DNA of 64,000 bases from Argopecten irradians (GCF_041381155.1 NC_091140.1:27754952-27818951); one strand, 5' to 3'. Positions 1 to 11,721 are shown, numbered from the stretch's first letter. The notes: a model not told the origin generated them from the sequence alone. Translations and numbers: made by a program.

Positions 1-45
1 ATTATGAACACTAACAAAATATGAGAAGGAACCCTTGTAATCTAA

Positions 46-597
46 CTACAGGACATAGAACTACAGAATAGTCGGGAACATAGACCTACAGAATAGTCGG
101 GGACATAGAACTACAGAATAGTCGGGGACATAGAACTACAGAATAGTCGGGGACATAGAACTACAGAATAGTCGGGGACATAGAACTACAGAATAGTCGG
201 GGACATAGAACTACAGAATAGTCAGGGACATAGAACTACAGAATAGTCGGGGACATAGAACTACAGAATAGTCGGGGACATAGAACTACAGAATAGTCAG
301 GGACATAGAACTACAGAATAGTCGGGGACATAGAACTACAGAATAGTCGGGGACATAGAACTACAGAATAGTCGGGGACATAGAACTACAGAATAGTCAG
401 GGACATAGAACTACAGAATAGTCGAGGACATAGAACTACAGAATAGTCGGGGACATAGACCTACAGAATAGTCGGGGACATAGAACTACAGAATAGTCGG
501 GGACATAACTACAGAATAGTCGGGGACATAGAACTACAGAATAGTCGGGGACATAGAACTACAGAATAGTCGGGGACATAGAACTACAGAATAGTCG
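46..597. repeat. 25-bp minisatellite, about 22 units
   Basis: A head-to-tail array of the unit GAACTACAGAATAGTCGGGGACATA, written here as GAACTACAGAATAG followed by TCGGGGACATA. Successive units are exactly 25 bp apart. Variants are single substitutions (GTCAGGG, GTCGAGG, AGACCTAC) and one unit short by a few bases near position 508. The low divergence suggests recent amplification or gene-conversion homogenisation. It has no coding potential of note. The array starts close to the window edge but unique sequence precedes it. Confidence 0.95.
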
Positions 598-600
598 GTA

Positions 601-1305
601 CATGTAGCTGCCAAAGTAGTTTCAACTTTTAAAAGGTAGACTGATTTACGTCCTAATGGTTTGTACCTAAACACGATAATACACGTTGGAAGGACCCTTT
701 AGCATTTTAATATTTTAACACTACCGTGCCATCTGTCCGCGGTTGTATTGATCTACAAGTCACAATTTTATTGTGTCGAAAATGATTGTTCTTAACAACT
801 ACCGTGACGGTTTCAGATTTCAACTTTCCGCATTGTTCTATTTATCGACTCTATAAATTGCGTTCCATGTCATATAAATTTAAGTTACATGAACACATCC
901 TCGATACTCCAGGGGTTCCTATCACTTACGACCTCTACACCCCTGGACTATCTGGAGACAATAGAGCAGAACAGGTAATTTAGTCCTTTGATGCACGTGA
1001 AAAGAGCTGTTTAACGGTACAGTGTATACCATCATCCGTTTGGTTCATGTGACAGTTGATGATGATTGTAAACACGGATATACAGGGGGTGGGCACATTT
1101 CCTGTCATCTTCTACGTAGCATTATCGAACAAAGGATGTTCAAAAGTACTTTTACGTTTTCCCCGAACAATTACATTTTATCATTTATGCACATCGTCTC
1201 GTGTATACATTATTATATTGTACACTGTACATCAATGCGGTAGATATGAAGTACTATCAAAAGGGCAACAGTTCCACTATACAAGAAGACACAACATGAA
1301 TATAC
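601..1305. other. Non-coding stretch, nothing recognised
   Basis: Between the minisatellite and the SINE tail I see only short open frames without recognisable protein similarity and no RNA gene. Composition is typical AT-rich intergenic DNA. Confidence 0.5.
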
Positions 1306-1309
1306 CGCA

Positions 1310-1430
1310 GTCTCCCAAAAACACGCACCCCGCACAACATACATGCAACGCACCGCATACATGGGAGGCCGTCCTTACATGACCATAGCTGTTAATATGA
1401 TGTAAATTAATCAAACAAACAAACAAAAAC
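1310..1430 (+). mobile_element. SINE 3' portion (tail domain only)
   Basis: The segment 1369-1430 reads CGTCCTTACATGACC, then GTTAATA, then a (CAAA)n tail. It matches the tail of the complete SINE at 23386-23604, which has CGTCCTTACATGACC, GTTAATAGGACGTTAAAC and ACAAACC. The upstream 60 bp (CGCACC/ACATGC-rich) is not shared with that SINE, and no A or B box is visible. It is therefore a different SINE family with the same 3' domain, or a truncated copy. Confidence 0.6.
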
Positions 1431-4330
1431 TAAAAACTGTGTTTAAACACCAAGTGATTGTTTGTTGATCAGTAGCCAACTATTGTTAGTTATAATATTG
1501 TTTACAATACTAACTTGTGTTTGTCATTAAGTGGCAGTGCAGTTTAATCAGGGAAAACGATTATTCAAGCTAACATATGTTTAGGGGGAGGTCTTTGCAT
1601 AAAATTCTTTTTTTTCCAATTAATGTAATCAAAATGTTTTATAAAACACTTTTAAAGTTAAAAAAATGCTAAATTTTAATACGTTGGATGGATGTTTTAC
1701 TATGTCATATTTTAAATAAACGAAAAAAAAACAAACATCCATGACGTTTTTCGTTATTCATTTCACGCGTCTACACATAATTTAGCTGATGCTGAACATG
1801 CATGAGCCGACTATGGAACAAAATCTCAAATGCACAAATTTTAAAGAATTATTAAACAAACTCGATTTTCTTAATATTTGTTTTATTCATTTCACACTTC
1901 TACACTTAATTTAGCTGATGCTTAACCTGCAAGAGCCGACTTTGCAACCAAATTCACATTTTTTTTTAAAAAGATTGACAAACTTTTTTTTTCAGTAAAA
2001 CATTCCATTAATGACATAAATTTTGTGCTGTCAAACTGATAATATCGATCGATTATCATACTGTTGGAATATTGTAGACTGAAACACTTCATCAAACCCC
2101 GCTTATACTTTTATAATTGCCCATAACAAGTCAGTCTTATTTTTGGCTAATGGTAAGGTATTCTATAGTGCTATTTTAATGGTTTGTTCTGGGAATGTGA
2201 TGGTGGATTGCTGAAGGCGAGTTTGGCTGTATAATGGGTGTAACGTTACATGTATTTAGATAAGTAAATCCGAGGCTGAATAAATTCATGGCGATCGATA
2301 CGCGGGTTTCTAGGTGTAACGGGTGGCGATATAACGGTGATTTATATTTTGCATTATTCTTCAAAGTTTTGAAAAGAATGTCTAAATTTTTAGCAAGCGG
2401 TGCAATCTAGCTTAGGATATAAAAATTAGTAAAAATAATTAAAATTATTATATAAATAGATTTATTTAGAGCATAATCTCATAATGTGTTTTATCGCCGT
2501 AATATAAAAATTTACATTTAATAAATATTTACAAAATTTTATTTTTAAGGATCTGCATAGAATTTGAGGAATAGGAGTTCATATCAAAGTTAAAAATAGA
2601 ATGAAAATCATATGGGGTGATTAATGTTATTGTGAATCACAGATAGCTATTTGTCAATGACGCAATGTGTGATTCTATCGGGAATTTCACTGTTTTAACC
2701 ATACACACAACAAGTTGAAGCCCCATTTTCCAAGTTAGTTGTATGATAAGTTTGAATGTTTGCAGAATTGACAAAACCAGTGTTTTGCATAAGAAATTAA
2801 TAATAACACACAATCAACCAGTTTGTTTATCTCGTTGTTATAGAATCTACAGTCCATAACGCCTTTGAAGATAAAACCACCCTGTTTTCACAATATTTGA
2901 CAGAATCAACGCTTTACAGAAAAAATTATAATGGCTACCTTGTTTTGAATATATATTTCCAAGAAAAGGTTTCTGTTTCTTAAATCATGTTTCTTTATAG
3001 TACAATGAACATAAAACAACAATAGGTGATACTTTCAAATTTAAATGTTTATTAATACTTCCATCACAGTGAACATTGAAAAGATTTATAGCAAAAATCA
3101 GCTTGGTGTAACTGAAACTGTTCAGGAAGTGGCGATTAGAGTGATTTTAGGTAAAAAAACGAGAAAATTTGCCTCTCTACAAAGCGAAGAAGTTCACTAT
3201 GTCAAACTTGCCTCCACATTGGTCATTTCTTGAAAATTGTTTATAAATGATTCTGCAAAACATGGAACTTTAATGTTATGCCAAATGAATTTTGTATCCA
3301 TGACAACTTGCTACAAATAGACAATTATTCTATTGAAAATATCAGAAATACTCTTTGATCAGTGTTGAAACGAGATTTCAACGAGACTGAAACCTGAACA
3401 TAAAGATCCTTGTAATCTTATCAAGATCCGTAAACATATAACTGATATCAAAAATAATAGAGGAAAGGAAAAGGAATCTAAATTGCTTTTACAGTAGCAA
3501 AACTTCATATATATGCTAAACCACCGAATGAACGAATATATTGTTCTTTCTTTATACGTCCTTTATTTTTTTCATATAACGTGTCTCATTTTGAGGAAAC
3601 ACGAAATTCCGAGAAGCCAAATGTATATGTACATGTGTAGTCAACTTTGCCAGCCAAGAGTATTCAGTCCGATACTCTACCTGCAACCCTTGGCAGGTGC
3701 CGTGTCAAAATAAAAGTTCCCGCTTTCAAATTCTAATTTGATTCGGCTAGGTTTAGGCGACCAAAAAAACGCAGTTTTGATGTGTCAACAAAATTGAACA
3801 TAAGTGATAGTATTGACCTACACTTACACATTGAAGAGCACCATTCGGTGTGTATATACATTAAAGGACCTAACTTCCTATTTCATCTGTTTTCCCATAT
3901 AGAGCCTTCAGTTTTTCTATGATAGAGTTAAGGGGTGAATATAACAGAATGATACTAACCCCCGGAGTGTCAAAGATGGAAAGTGAAGAATTTTAAACAC
4001 ATTAACTGTTGGACTGACGTTGCCAGCATTATAAGTACCTTCTTATTTCTTTTCATGTGGTGTTATTTAATTTATTATTACCACTTTCATATAGTGAGCT
4101 ATATAACTGTATAAACTCGAGCTCATTACTGTAATTATCGGCACATACACGTCAAATCACAAATTCCACATACACAATTGTTAATTTTAAAAAATAGTTC
4201 ATATGAAATATACAAGATCACTATGAAATTTTTTAAAGGAAGTGAGTACTTACATTAAAATCGACCACAATCAAAGCATTTGAGCGAAACTCCCTTGTAT
4301 ATGGTTGTAGAAAATCCTTTAACAACACAT
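1431..4330. other. Intergenic, no gene recognised
   Basis: AT-rich sequence with short open frames only. Positions about 1745-1945 hold two imperfect copies of a ~120-bp segment (TTCATTTC.C.C.TCTACAC..AATTTAGCTGATGC). No domains, RNA genes or clear promoters were found. Confidence 0.45.
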
Positions 4331-4334
4331 GCCA

Positions 4335-5100
4335 TACTAAAATCAGACCTGGGAAAATTAACACTTGGGCAAGGCAGTGGCTTGTTACTTTCAATCCAAA
4401 TAAATCCGAAACTGTTTTAATAAGTAGGAAACGAAACCGCCAAAATCACCCCCATCCTTCATATGAACCAAGTACCTATTATCAGTGTCGACTCTCATCA
4501 GCATCTCGGTGTCTATTTTCCGCTAATGGAAGTTGACCAGATCATGTCAATTATATAACTTCTAAAGTCTCTCCAATACTAAACCGTTTGCTATCTTTAA
4601 AATTCAAACGTGAAAGGAACACTCTCCGAACAATATATACCTTTCATTGATATAATTTGGGGAAACATACCTCATGAACTAGAGAAATTAGATATTCGGA
4701 CCATACATTTATTACACCTATATTATGTAAAACCTCATTCTATCAAAAATCATTTTTTCCTTCTGTTATAAACCAATGGAATAATCTACCACAAAGTGTT
4801 CGCTCAAACCCTTCTACTACTGCCTTAAAAACTTATCTTAATCATCAGCATTTACAGAATACAACTGCCTATTTCAGTACTGGTACTCGCAAGGGTCAAA
4901 TATATCATGCAAGACTAAAAATGGAGTGCTGTGCTCTAAATAGTTATTAATTTGCCAAAAATGTTGTACCATCTCCGTTATGTATATGTGGTGTGGTCGA
5001 AACCAACAAACATGTTTTACTTGAATGTGGTCGATTTGATGAAATAAGACGACGCAACCTTCACTCGTTATATTTATTCCCCGCTTTCTCAGAAACAGGG
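4335..5100 (+). mobile_element. LINE 3' end (reverse transcriptase C-terminal part), decayed
   Basis: Conceptual translation in one main frame gives stretches typical of the C-terminal region of non-LTR retrotransposon ORF2. These are DLGKINTWARQWLVTFNPNK (RT thumb region), SFFPSVINQWNNLPQSVRSN, GTRKGQIYHARLKMECCALN and then LCICGVVETNKHVLLECGRF. The last has the C-x-C...H-x4-C pattern common at the end of CR1/Jockey-like ORF2 proteins. Several in-frame stops and at least one frameshift make it non-functional, and the 5' part is absent. It is followed directly by the tandem-core repeat at 5105. The clade is inferred from motif style only. Confidence 0.75.
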
Positions 5101-5104
5101 GTTA

Positions 5105-5385
5105 TTAATTTGAGTTTGTCCGTCTGTCTGTCTGTCCGTCTGTCTGTAACACTTCGTTTCCGTGCAATAACTGTAACAAATGTAACAGATTTTCTTCAAA
5201 CTTGGTAACAAGAATATATGCCTTGAGGACTCGGCCACGTTCGATCGCGACTTTCAACGGACCTTATTCATCGGAGTTATGGCCCTTTGCCTAAAAAAAA
5301 GTCAGTTTCTGCCACCTCCGTACAATAACTGTAATAGATATTAACCGATTTTCTTCAAACTTGGTAACATTTTATATTTGTTGTA
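5105..5385 (+). repeat. Tandem-core repeat, CTGT type, partial copy
   Basis: Begins with GTCTGTCTGTCTGTCC and continues with TTTCCGTGCAATAACTGTAAC, TTCTTCAAACTTGGTAAC and GGAGTTATGGCCCTTTG. These are the same phrases as the larger copy at 37790-38580. About one and a half monomers of ~160 bp are present. It abuts the 3' end of the LINE fragment. Confidence 0.8.
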
Positions 5386-5844
5386 TAACATATGCGTATA
5401 TCGAAATAGAGAAAGTTTAAACTTAATTGTATCAATTCAATAGTGAACTTAAGTATCTTACACAGATCAACATTTTTTCTGTAATATGTGATGCTCATAT
5501 AGTAAACAGTTGAAAAGGTTTCCATACTTTAGTCACCCACTTTCAAAAGTCCACACATGCATAGTGTTATCCGATCATTGCATTACAGTATCCAAATATG
5601 TCCTAATGATCAAAATGAATTGCTCAGATATTTAAGAATTGTCTCTTCTTAACGAGCATGTCAAAGATTTCTACAATGCATTTGTACAAGTCACGTGATT
5701 ATGGCCATAGATGTATTTCTAAACTCTGGTAAGGCCATCAAATATCGCATTCAAGGACGTCGATACCTTTGCGCATTCAAGTGAAATCTAGTTTACACAA
5801 AACAGTCTTTTTTGACCATGTAACAAAACTATACACTGTCGGAA

Positions 5845-7347
5845 CTACTTGCACTGAACAATTTCCGTTTTACGACCTTTTCCTATCCAAAGAGTACCAT
5901 CACTCTGTAAGCCGATACACCACGGTGTTCCATCAGAAGTATAAACCGTCCGAAGGAAATTACCATTATTCCCATCAATGAGGTGCACGGACTTGCTGAC
6001 CCTTTCCAATACAAGGACATCACCAGCCTCGTCAAAACAGACATCATCGGAGTAGAACTTTGCCTTTTGAGTTTCTTCGGCTGGTCCACCTGTAACATCA
6101 ATGTGCCGACATTGAAATTTAATTTTCAGATCTCTATCCATCACAATAACTTTGGGTTGGGCTGATGGTTCTTTACCATCTATATAACTAGAAAACGTTA
6201 CGCCGTCATTATCGGCGGCAACCACATCTCCGGAAGTGACGCAGTACGACATGTGATGGGCAGCTACTACTGCTTCCTGTTTGCAGACACGATCCGCTTC
6301 ATCCGTCACCATCTGACCGTCCGGAGGGTACAAGAGTATCCCGTCGTTTGTCCCCACCACTGCCATATCATCACGCGTGATACACAAACACCGCGGGAAA
6401 GATTCTGCATTGAATCGTGTCACTATTTTACCATTAGATGTTATCTCTCGGATACTCTTGTCTCCCCTTACGCAGAACCATACCCTCCCTGTCGTCGGCG
6501 AGACGGCGATCGATCGAACTTCAGCCTTGCAATTGATAGTCACCACGGTATTACCCTTTTGGTCTACTCTGCTAACTTTCTCTTCCCTCCAAAACGATAA
6601 CCAAAATCCAACACCTGAACTACACGGTCGGCAAACAGTGCAAGATAATGTTTTTTCGAGTTTTTGAACAGTAGATGTTTTTGCAGTAGCTCTTAGAGGG
6701 GTCATGTATCCGTCAACGATCATCGTACCTAGCATCCCCTCCAGGATTCTAGTATCGATAGTTCCAGGTTCAAAAGCTGCTGTTTTGAAGGCTCCTTGGG
6801 TCCCTAGTACAGGTGAAATATAATCAGTGTCTCGGGTTTCCTTGGCGAGCTTGATGACATCAACAAGTGTACCTTGAGTCAGCACTTGGCGATATCTGTC
6901 CAGTCGCGGCACCATTTCATCATAACATTTCCTTAGTTGAACATTGTTTTTCTCGGTGATCTCTTCATTCATCTTCTCCAAATCGCGACATAGTTTCACT
7001 AACCTATCTATGAATTTGTCGATCTCTTTTTTCATCTGATCACCTTGGCGTTTGATCTCGTCGATCATTTCTTCAAACTCCTTACTGCTTTGTTGGAAGT
7101 CTTCCTCATTTTCTTTGATATCATTTTCCAACTTTGGAATGTCAACTTTTGAAAGTTGTTCTTCGTATTGTTTTATCTGCTTTGTCTGTTCTGTCATGTA
7201 ATCCTTTAATTTGCCTAGGTCATGTTTGTAATGCCGATCAATCACACAGTCAATACAAATGAGTTCATTATTGCACGTTTCACAGACATAGACAAAGCTA
7301 TTTCTAGAATGATAGACACACCCCTCGACTGGAACCTGGGCGGCCAT
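5845..7347 (-). CDS. B-box / coiled-coil / propeller protein (TRIM-like, no RING)
   Basis: An intronless 500-residue protein when started at the Met at 7347. That ATG sits in GATAAAATGGCC, a good initiation context. The frame stays open 19 codons further upstream (to 7404), but that extension is a hydrophobic stretch without family character. Residues ~10-42 form a B-box type 2 zinc site: C-x2-H, C-x2-C, C-x2-C and H-x2-H (CVYH, CETC, CIDC, HYKH). Residues ~45-180 are a charged heptad-rich coiled coil. From ~240 to the end there are propeller-like repeats (RSIAVSPTTGRVWFC, CLCITRDDMAVVGTNDG, HLIDGNNGNFLRTVYTSDG). This is the TRIM/NHL-like layout expanded in bivalves. No RING finger is encoded, so RING-type ubiquitin ligase activity is not expected; an adaptor or partner role is inference. 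It lies opposite in strand to the HSPA12 array, with no shared regulation visible. Confidence 0.85.
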   Translation of the reverse strand: MAAQVPVEGCVYHSRNSFVYVCETCNNELICIDCVIDRHYKHDLGKLKDYMTEQTKQIKQYEEQLSKVDIPKLENDIKENEEDFQQSSKEFEEMIDEIKRQGDQMKKEIDKFIDRLVKLCRDLEKMNEEITEKNNVQLRKCYDEMVPRLDRYRQVLTQGTLVDVIKLAKETRDTDYISPVLGTQGAFKTAAFEPGTIDTRILEGMLGTMIVDGYMTPLRATAKTSTVQKLEKTLSCTVCRPCSSGVGFWLSFWREEKVSRVDQKGNTVVTINCKAEVRSIAVSPTTGRVWFCVRGDKSIREITSNGKIVTRFNAESFPRCLCITRDDMAVVGTNDGILLYPPDGQMVTDEADRVCKQEAVVAAHHMSYCVTSGDVVAADNDGVTFSSYIDGKEPSAQPKVIVMDRDLKIKFQCRHIDVTGGPAEETQKAKFYSDDVCFDEAGDVLVLERVSKSVHLIDGNNGNFLRTVYTSDGTPWCIGLQSDGTLWIGKGRKTEIVQCK

Positions 7348-7586
7348 TTTATCAATGGTCGAAAACCTGTGGTTGTAGACAATAATCACAACTATACTAG
7401 TCAATGATTACCACTCGGTATACAGGCTACATTCATAGTGAGGTGATTGGGATTTGACTACGACGTATTACCAGGAAAACATCGCACTGTTAATATGCCA
7501 TTTCCGTATTCCGCTATTATTACATTATGTATGTACAATGTTTGCTCTGAATCCTCAGTGTTCTTAATGACTTACACATAATTCAC

Positions 7587-7850
7587 AGGAAGCCAGTTCA
7601 ATGAAAATGGATGTTGTCGTATATTTCTTTTATTTTATGGATAGTCTGATTAATATACCTAAAAGATTCTAATCATATAAATAAATAATAAATATCAGAT
7701 TTGAAATTTTATTAAAAACATCAGGATATTTACTATAAAACAGTCTCTGAAAAAATCACATGACTAGCTGTTAGGTATATTCGTCAGTCCATCCACCAAA
7801 TACAAAAAAAATGTATGACAACATCCATCTTCATTGAACTGGCCCCCTAT
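7587..7850. mobile_element. Hairpin MITE, family 1
   Basis: Left end GCCAGTTCAATGAAAATGG continues to ATGTTGTC. The right end is its inverse (GACAACATCCATC, TTCATTGAACTGGC). The two arms remain complementary almost to the centre, so the whole ~263-bp element can fold into one stem. A second member is at 50283-50530. No coding capacity. Terminal sequence is about CAGGGGGCCA; target duplication is not clear. Confidence 0.85.
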
Positions 7851-8985
7851 GATATATTATAATCACACGATAGTCAATATACTATGTTGCGAAAGTGCGA
7901 CATGGCAGATACTAATATATAGATAAGCTATATACATGTACCATAATGTACCCTGAATAGCATATCAACTCGGTGTTTTCATTTGTATTTTTGAGTAAAT
8001 ATTCCTTTTGCGAGTTCCATTGCCCATACGTTGAGTTCTTTAGGGTGCACGTGCCGTCCTATGGCCATCGTGACCAGTTCTCAAAATCCCATTTAGACTG
8101 ACCATGTTTTCCGGTGAGTATCGATTTCAAAATATAGCGGGAATGGAAATCCCCCCAAAACGAACGTCATGATGTCATAACCTGGAACGCGATCCGTCAA
8201 GATGACGGCGATACATGCGTACAAATGTCCTCAGCCGAGCCGTGGAATTATTCATACACGATCGACGACGGCGGCCAGCGCTTCGTCTTCTTCTTCTTCT
8301 CTTTTCACACAGTTTACAGGGATCTGAGAATTAGTTACAGTTTATATAATTATACAATTATGGATCCACCAGACTGCCCATAGACCATTTTAGACGTTTT
8401 AAGGGTCTAGATAAAAAATTGGTAAAAATCATCTTCTACATTGTACTTATACACACACAAAGGATGGAAAACATCTACCCCGTCTAACTTTCAAAGTGTC
8501 TAAATAGTCCCATTTCTAGGACGTCTTCATAAAAACGGTCACCTTAGTTGGAAAGAAAAAAATGTAACAAATATGTCCTCAGTCGAGCCGTGGAAATTAC
8601 TCATATTCACCATAGTTCATTATTGTATAACACTGATCACGTGATACGCCCTGGGTTATACATACACGTAATTACATGTATTACGTTCATTCTCCACTAA
8701 TTTGCATATTTTCAGAAATGAAAACATAAAATTTGAAAATTGAAAACAAAGTTTTTATGTATTGTCATTTGTTTGGCAAATATCTCTACTTTTTAAATCC
8801 AAAAGGGCTGGCTCCTATCTTTACTCAAAGAAAAGTTATAATTGTTACAGTCAACCATCATAATTTGGTAAAGAACAGATACGTGACTTTGTTAAAATGA
8901 GAACTAAATTGAGGTTTGTCATTAGAAATGCCACAAAATATACACTTTAACTGAATTTTTGCTTTAGTTTTGGACTTTTCTTTCC
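7851..8985. repeat. Intergenic with a ~40-bp direct repeat pair
   Basis: The phrase ACAAATGTCCTCAGCCGAGC at ~8220 recurs at ~8568 as ACAAATATGTCCTCAGTCGAGC-like sequence, each followed by CGTGGAA and TACTCATA/TATTCATA. They are two copies of a short dispersed repeat about 350 bp apart. No gene was recognised here. A TTC-rich run lies at ~8286-8300. Confidence 0.5.
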
Positions 8986-8992
8986 ATTCAAA

Positions 8993-10255
8993 GCCTCCTC
9001 GGAGGAAACGACACTTATTCTCACAGAACTCCTTGGAGGAAACGACACTACTTGTTCTCACATAATTCCTCGGAGGAAACTACGCTTATTCTCACAGAAC
9101 TCCTCGGAGGAAACTACACTTCTTTTTCTCACAGAATTCTTCGAAGGAAAACTACACTTATTCTCACAGAACTCCTCAGAAGAAACTACACTTATTCTAA
9201 CAGAACTCCTCGGAGGAAACTACACTTATTCTCACAGAACTCCTCGGAGGAAACTACACTTATTCTAACAGAATTCCTCGGAGGAAACTACACTTATTCT
9301 CACAGAACTCCTCGGAGGAAACTACACTTATTCTCACAGAACTCCTCGGAGGAAACTACACTTATTCACAGAACTTCGAGGAACTACACTATTTCAAGAT
9401 CTCCTCGGAGGAAAATACACTGCCGATATATAAAAACAGGGTCTAATTTTAATTAGACCCTGTTTTTAGATATCGGCAGTTTTCTCCGAGGAGTTCTGTG
9501 AGAATAAGTGTAGTTTCCTCAGAGGAGTTCTGTAAGAATAAGTGTAGTTTCTTCTGAGGAGTTCTGTGAGAATAAGTGTAGTTTCCTTCGAGGAATTCTG
9601 TGAGAATAAGAAGTGTAGTTTCCTCCGAGGAGTTCTGTGAGAATAAGTGTAGTTTCCTCCGAGGAGTTCTGTGAGAATAAGTGTAGTTTCCTCCGAGGAG
9701 TTCTGTGAGAATAAGTGTAGTTTCCTCCGAGGAGTTCTGTGAGAATAAGTGTAGTTTCCTCCGAGGAGTTCTGTGAGAATAAGTGTAGTTTCCTCCGAGG
9801 AGTTCTGTGAGAATAAGTGTAGTTTCCTCCGAGGAGTTCTGTGAGAATAAGTGTAGTTTCCTCCGAGGAGTTCTGTGAGAATAAGTGTAGTTTCCTCCGA
9901 GGAGTTCTGTGAGAATAAGTGTTGTTTCCTCCGAGGAGTTCTGTGAGAATAAGTGTAGTTTCCTCCGAGGAATTCTGTGAGAACAAAGTGTAGTTTCCTC
10001 CGAGGAGTTCTGTGAGAATAAGTGTAGTTTCCTCCGAGGAGTTCTGTGAGAATAAGTGTAGTTTCCTCCGAGGAGTTCTGTGAGAATAAGTGTAGTTTCC
10101 TCCGAGGAGATCTGTGAGAATAAGTGTAGTTTCCTCCGAGGAATTCTGTGAGAAAAAGTGTAGTTTCCTCCGAGGAGTTCTGTGAGAATACGTGTTGCTT
10201 CCCCCGGGGAGTTCTGTGAGAATAAGTGTTGCTTCCCCCGGGGAGTTCTGTGAAA
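8993..10255. mobile_element. Foldback-like element built of 34-bp repeats in inverted arms
   Basis: The left arm (~8993-9412) has about 12 units of CTCCTCGGAGGAAACTACAC + TTATTCTCACAGAA (34 bp). The right arm (~9479-10255) carries about 23 units of the exact reverse complement. They are separated by a ~60-bp perfect-looking palindrome. The whole therefore forms one long inverted repeat, the design known for Drosophila FB elements (31-bp repeats in the termini). Because 34 is not divisible by 3 and the unit lacks stops, long spurious reading frames run through both arms (134 and 247 codons); these are not genes. No transposase and no clear target duplication were seen. The outermost units are the most diverged. 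Confidence 0.8.
9418..9480. repeat. Central palindrome of the foldback-like element
   Basis: ACTGCCGATAT, AAAAACAGGGTCTAATT, then AATTAGACCCTGTTTTT and ATATCGGCAGT: a near-perfect palindrome with arms of about 28-30 bp and almost no loop. It is the axis between the two oppositely oriented 34-bp arrays. Confidence 0.9.
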
Positions 10256-10261
10256 TCAACA

Positions 10262-11505
10262 AGTATATTATTTGTTTAACGCGGAATTAACGCATCATGA
10301 AGGACTTGTCAGATTTGTCGGTGGAGGAGAGCCGGAGTACCCGTAGCCGGAGTATCCTAGTCTATAATTATCTAATGATGATCTCAAATTTCACACGGCA
10401 GTACCATTTAATTTGTTGGCATGGCAAACTTTCAAAAATAGGATATATCTTACTTTTAAGAAAATAATTTAGATAAATTGTTTTAAAATATCTTTATTCT
10501 TTTACATTGATTTATTTTTCATCAAGAAGATAAATAAGAAATTCAACATTAGTGCTACTTATATTTCAATAAAACTTTTGGCTAAAACATTTTTTCCTGA
10601 TATTTTTTTTTCTATATTGATCCAAATATTTCTCTCAATAAACACTATACAATGTGTCATTTCCGCTAAAAATCGGTACATTAATTTGTTTTTGACATTT
10701 TACTACAGTTATAGAGATTTGGCACTTTTTGTACATGTACATTGCGGGTTTACATGTACATGTACATGTATATTTTTCTTTAGAATATCTCTTTTTGTTT
10801 AGCATGATATATCTAAATGTTGTACTATTATATATAATTCAAAATAAATAATATCAATGTCACTGATTATGTTAAAACTTTCATTTCTTACGTTTACTGA
10901 GTGACAATTAAATTCAAGTCCCTTAAATTTTTACCATTAATTTCCAGAAACATACGGTATATATGTATGTACACAGGGACCTAGCACGAATTTTTTTTAA
11001 CCAACTGTGTACAAACGTTATAACCCTTTTGTGCCTCATTATATCAAATTATGGATTGCTCCCTAAACCGATTGACATGCGCAGTGTCTCCTTTCGTTTT
11101 GTTTCGGATCAGCCATGGCAAAACGTTAACGATACCCTGTTATACACTGACCGACTTTCCACCTGGAATTTGTAGTGGACTACTTATTAGATCGGCAGGT
11201 AATGTAATAATTATAAGAATGAGGGTAATTGAGCACTGTCATTGCTGTTTTTGTGATGTAAAGTGTCACAGTAGGCAACCGTGAACTGGTGAAATAGGCC
11301 TAGTGTATGTGTAAATAAACATTTTCCGGGATGCATTGATCAGGTCTATTCTATCAATGTAATATTAACCTGGCCATTGACAGTGAGTAGATTCTTAACA
11401 GTCTGATTTATTTACAATTATGACAATACAACGTATGGGTACTTGTATTACCAGAAACATGAAGTAAAAGGTGTGATTATGGACAAGGTTTAGCTATAGG
11501 TATAC
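10262..11505. other. Intergenic, no gene recognised
   Basis: AT-rich, with a TACATG-rich short run at ~10730-10775. Short open frames show no recognisable domain. Confidence 0.45.
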
Positions 11506-11518
11506 ATGTACAGGGTGA

Positions 11519-11640
11519 TCGGGCGATCGGGTGGTGTAGCGGTTAAGCCGCTCGCCTTTCACCTAGCCGGCCGGGGTTCGATCCCCGGCACGGACATGGA
11601 AAGATCACGGGGTCACCTGCCCCACGCTTACATCCAGGCC
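11519..11640 (+). mobile_element. tRNA-derived SINE, 5' head
   Basis: A tRNA-like head with A box GTGGTGTAGCGGTTAAGCCG and B box GGGGTTCGATCCCCGGC, about 40 bp apart, as in RNA polymerase III promoters. It is followed by GATCACGGGGTCACCTGCC, a non-tRNA body. The acceptor ends do not pair as in a functional tRNA, and there is no clear tail or target duplication, so I call it a truncated SINE rather than a tRNA gene. Confidence 0.7.
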
Positions 11641-11721
11641 ATCGAGAGTAATTTACAAAAGTTGTTATACAGTATAACTTGTTTCTCAATCGATGTAAAA
11701 CGTTTATACATGTAGATACGT

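Noticed and set aside
1-600. CRISPR array
   Set aside because: The 25-bp units are head to tail without unique spacers in a eukaryotic context; it is a minisatellite.
7348-7404. N-terminal 19-residue extension of the B-box protein
   Set aside because: Hydrophobic, not family-like, while the next Met has a strong initiation context just before the B-box.
9052-9456. 134-codon open frame
   Set aside because: It is a translation of the 34-bp repeat array; the period makes all frames open and there is no gene context.
9519-10262. 247-codon minus-strand open frame
   Set aside because: Same 34-bp repeat read from the other arm; repetitive peptide without domain or start context.
11519-11595. Functional tRNA gene
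   Set aside because: A and B boxes are present but the acceptor stem does not pair and a SINE-like body follows.
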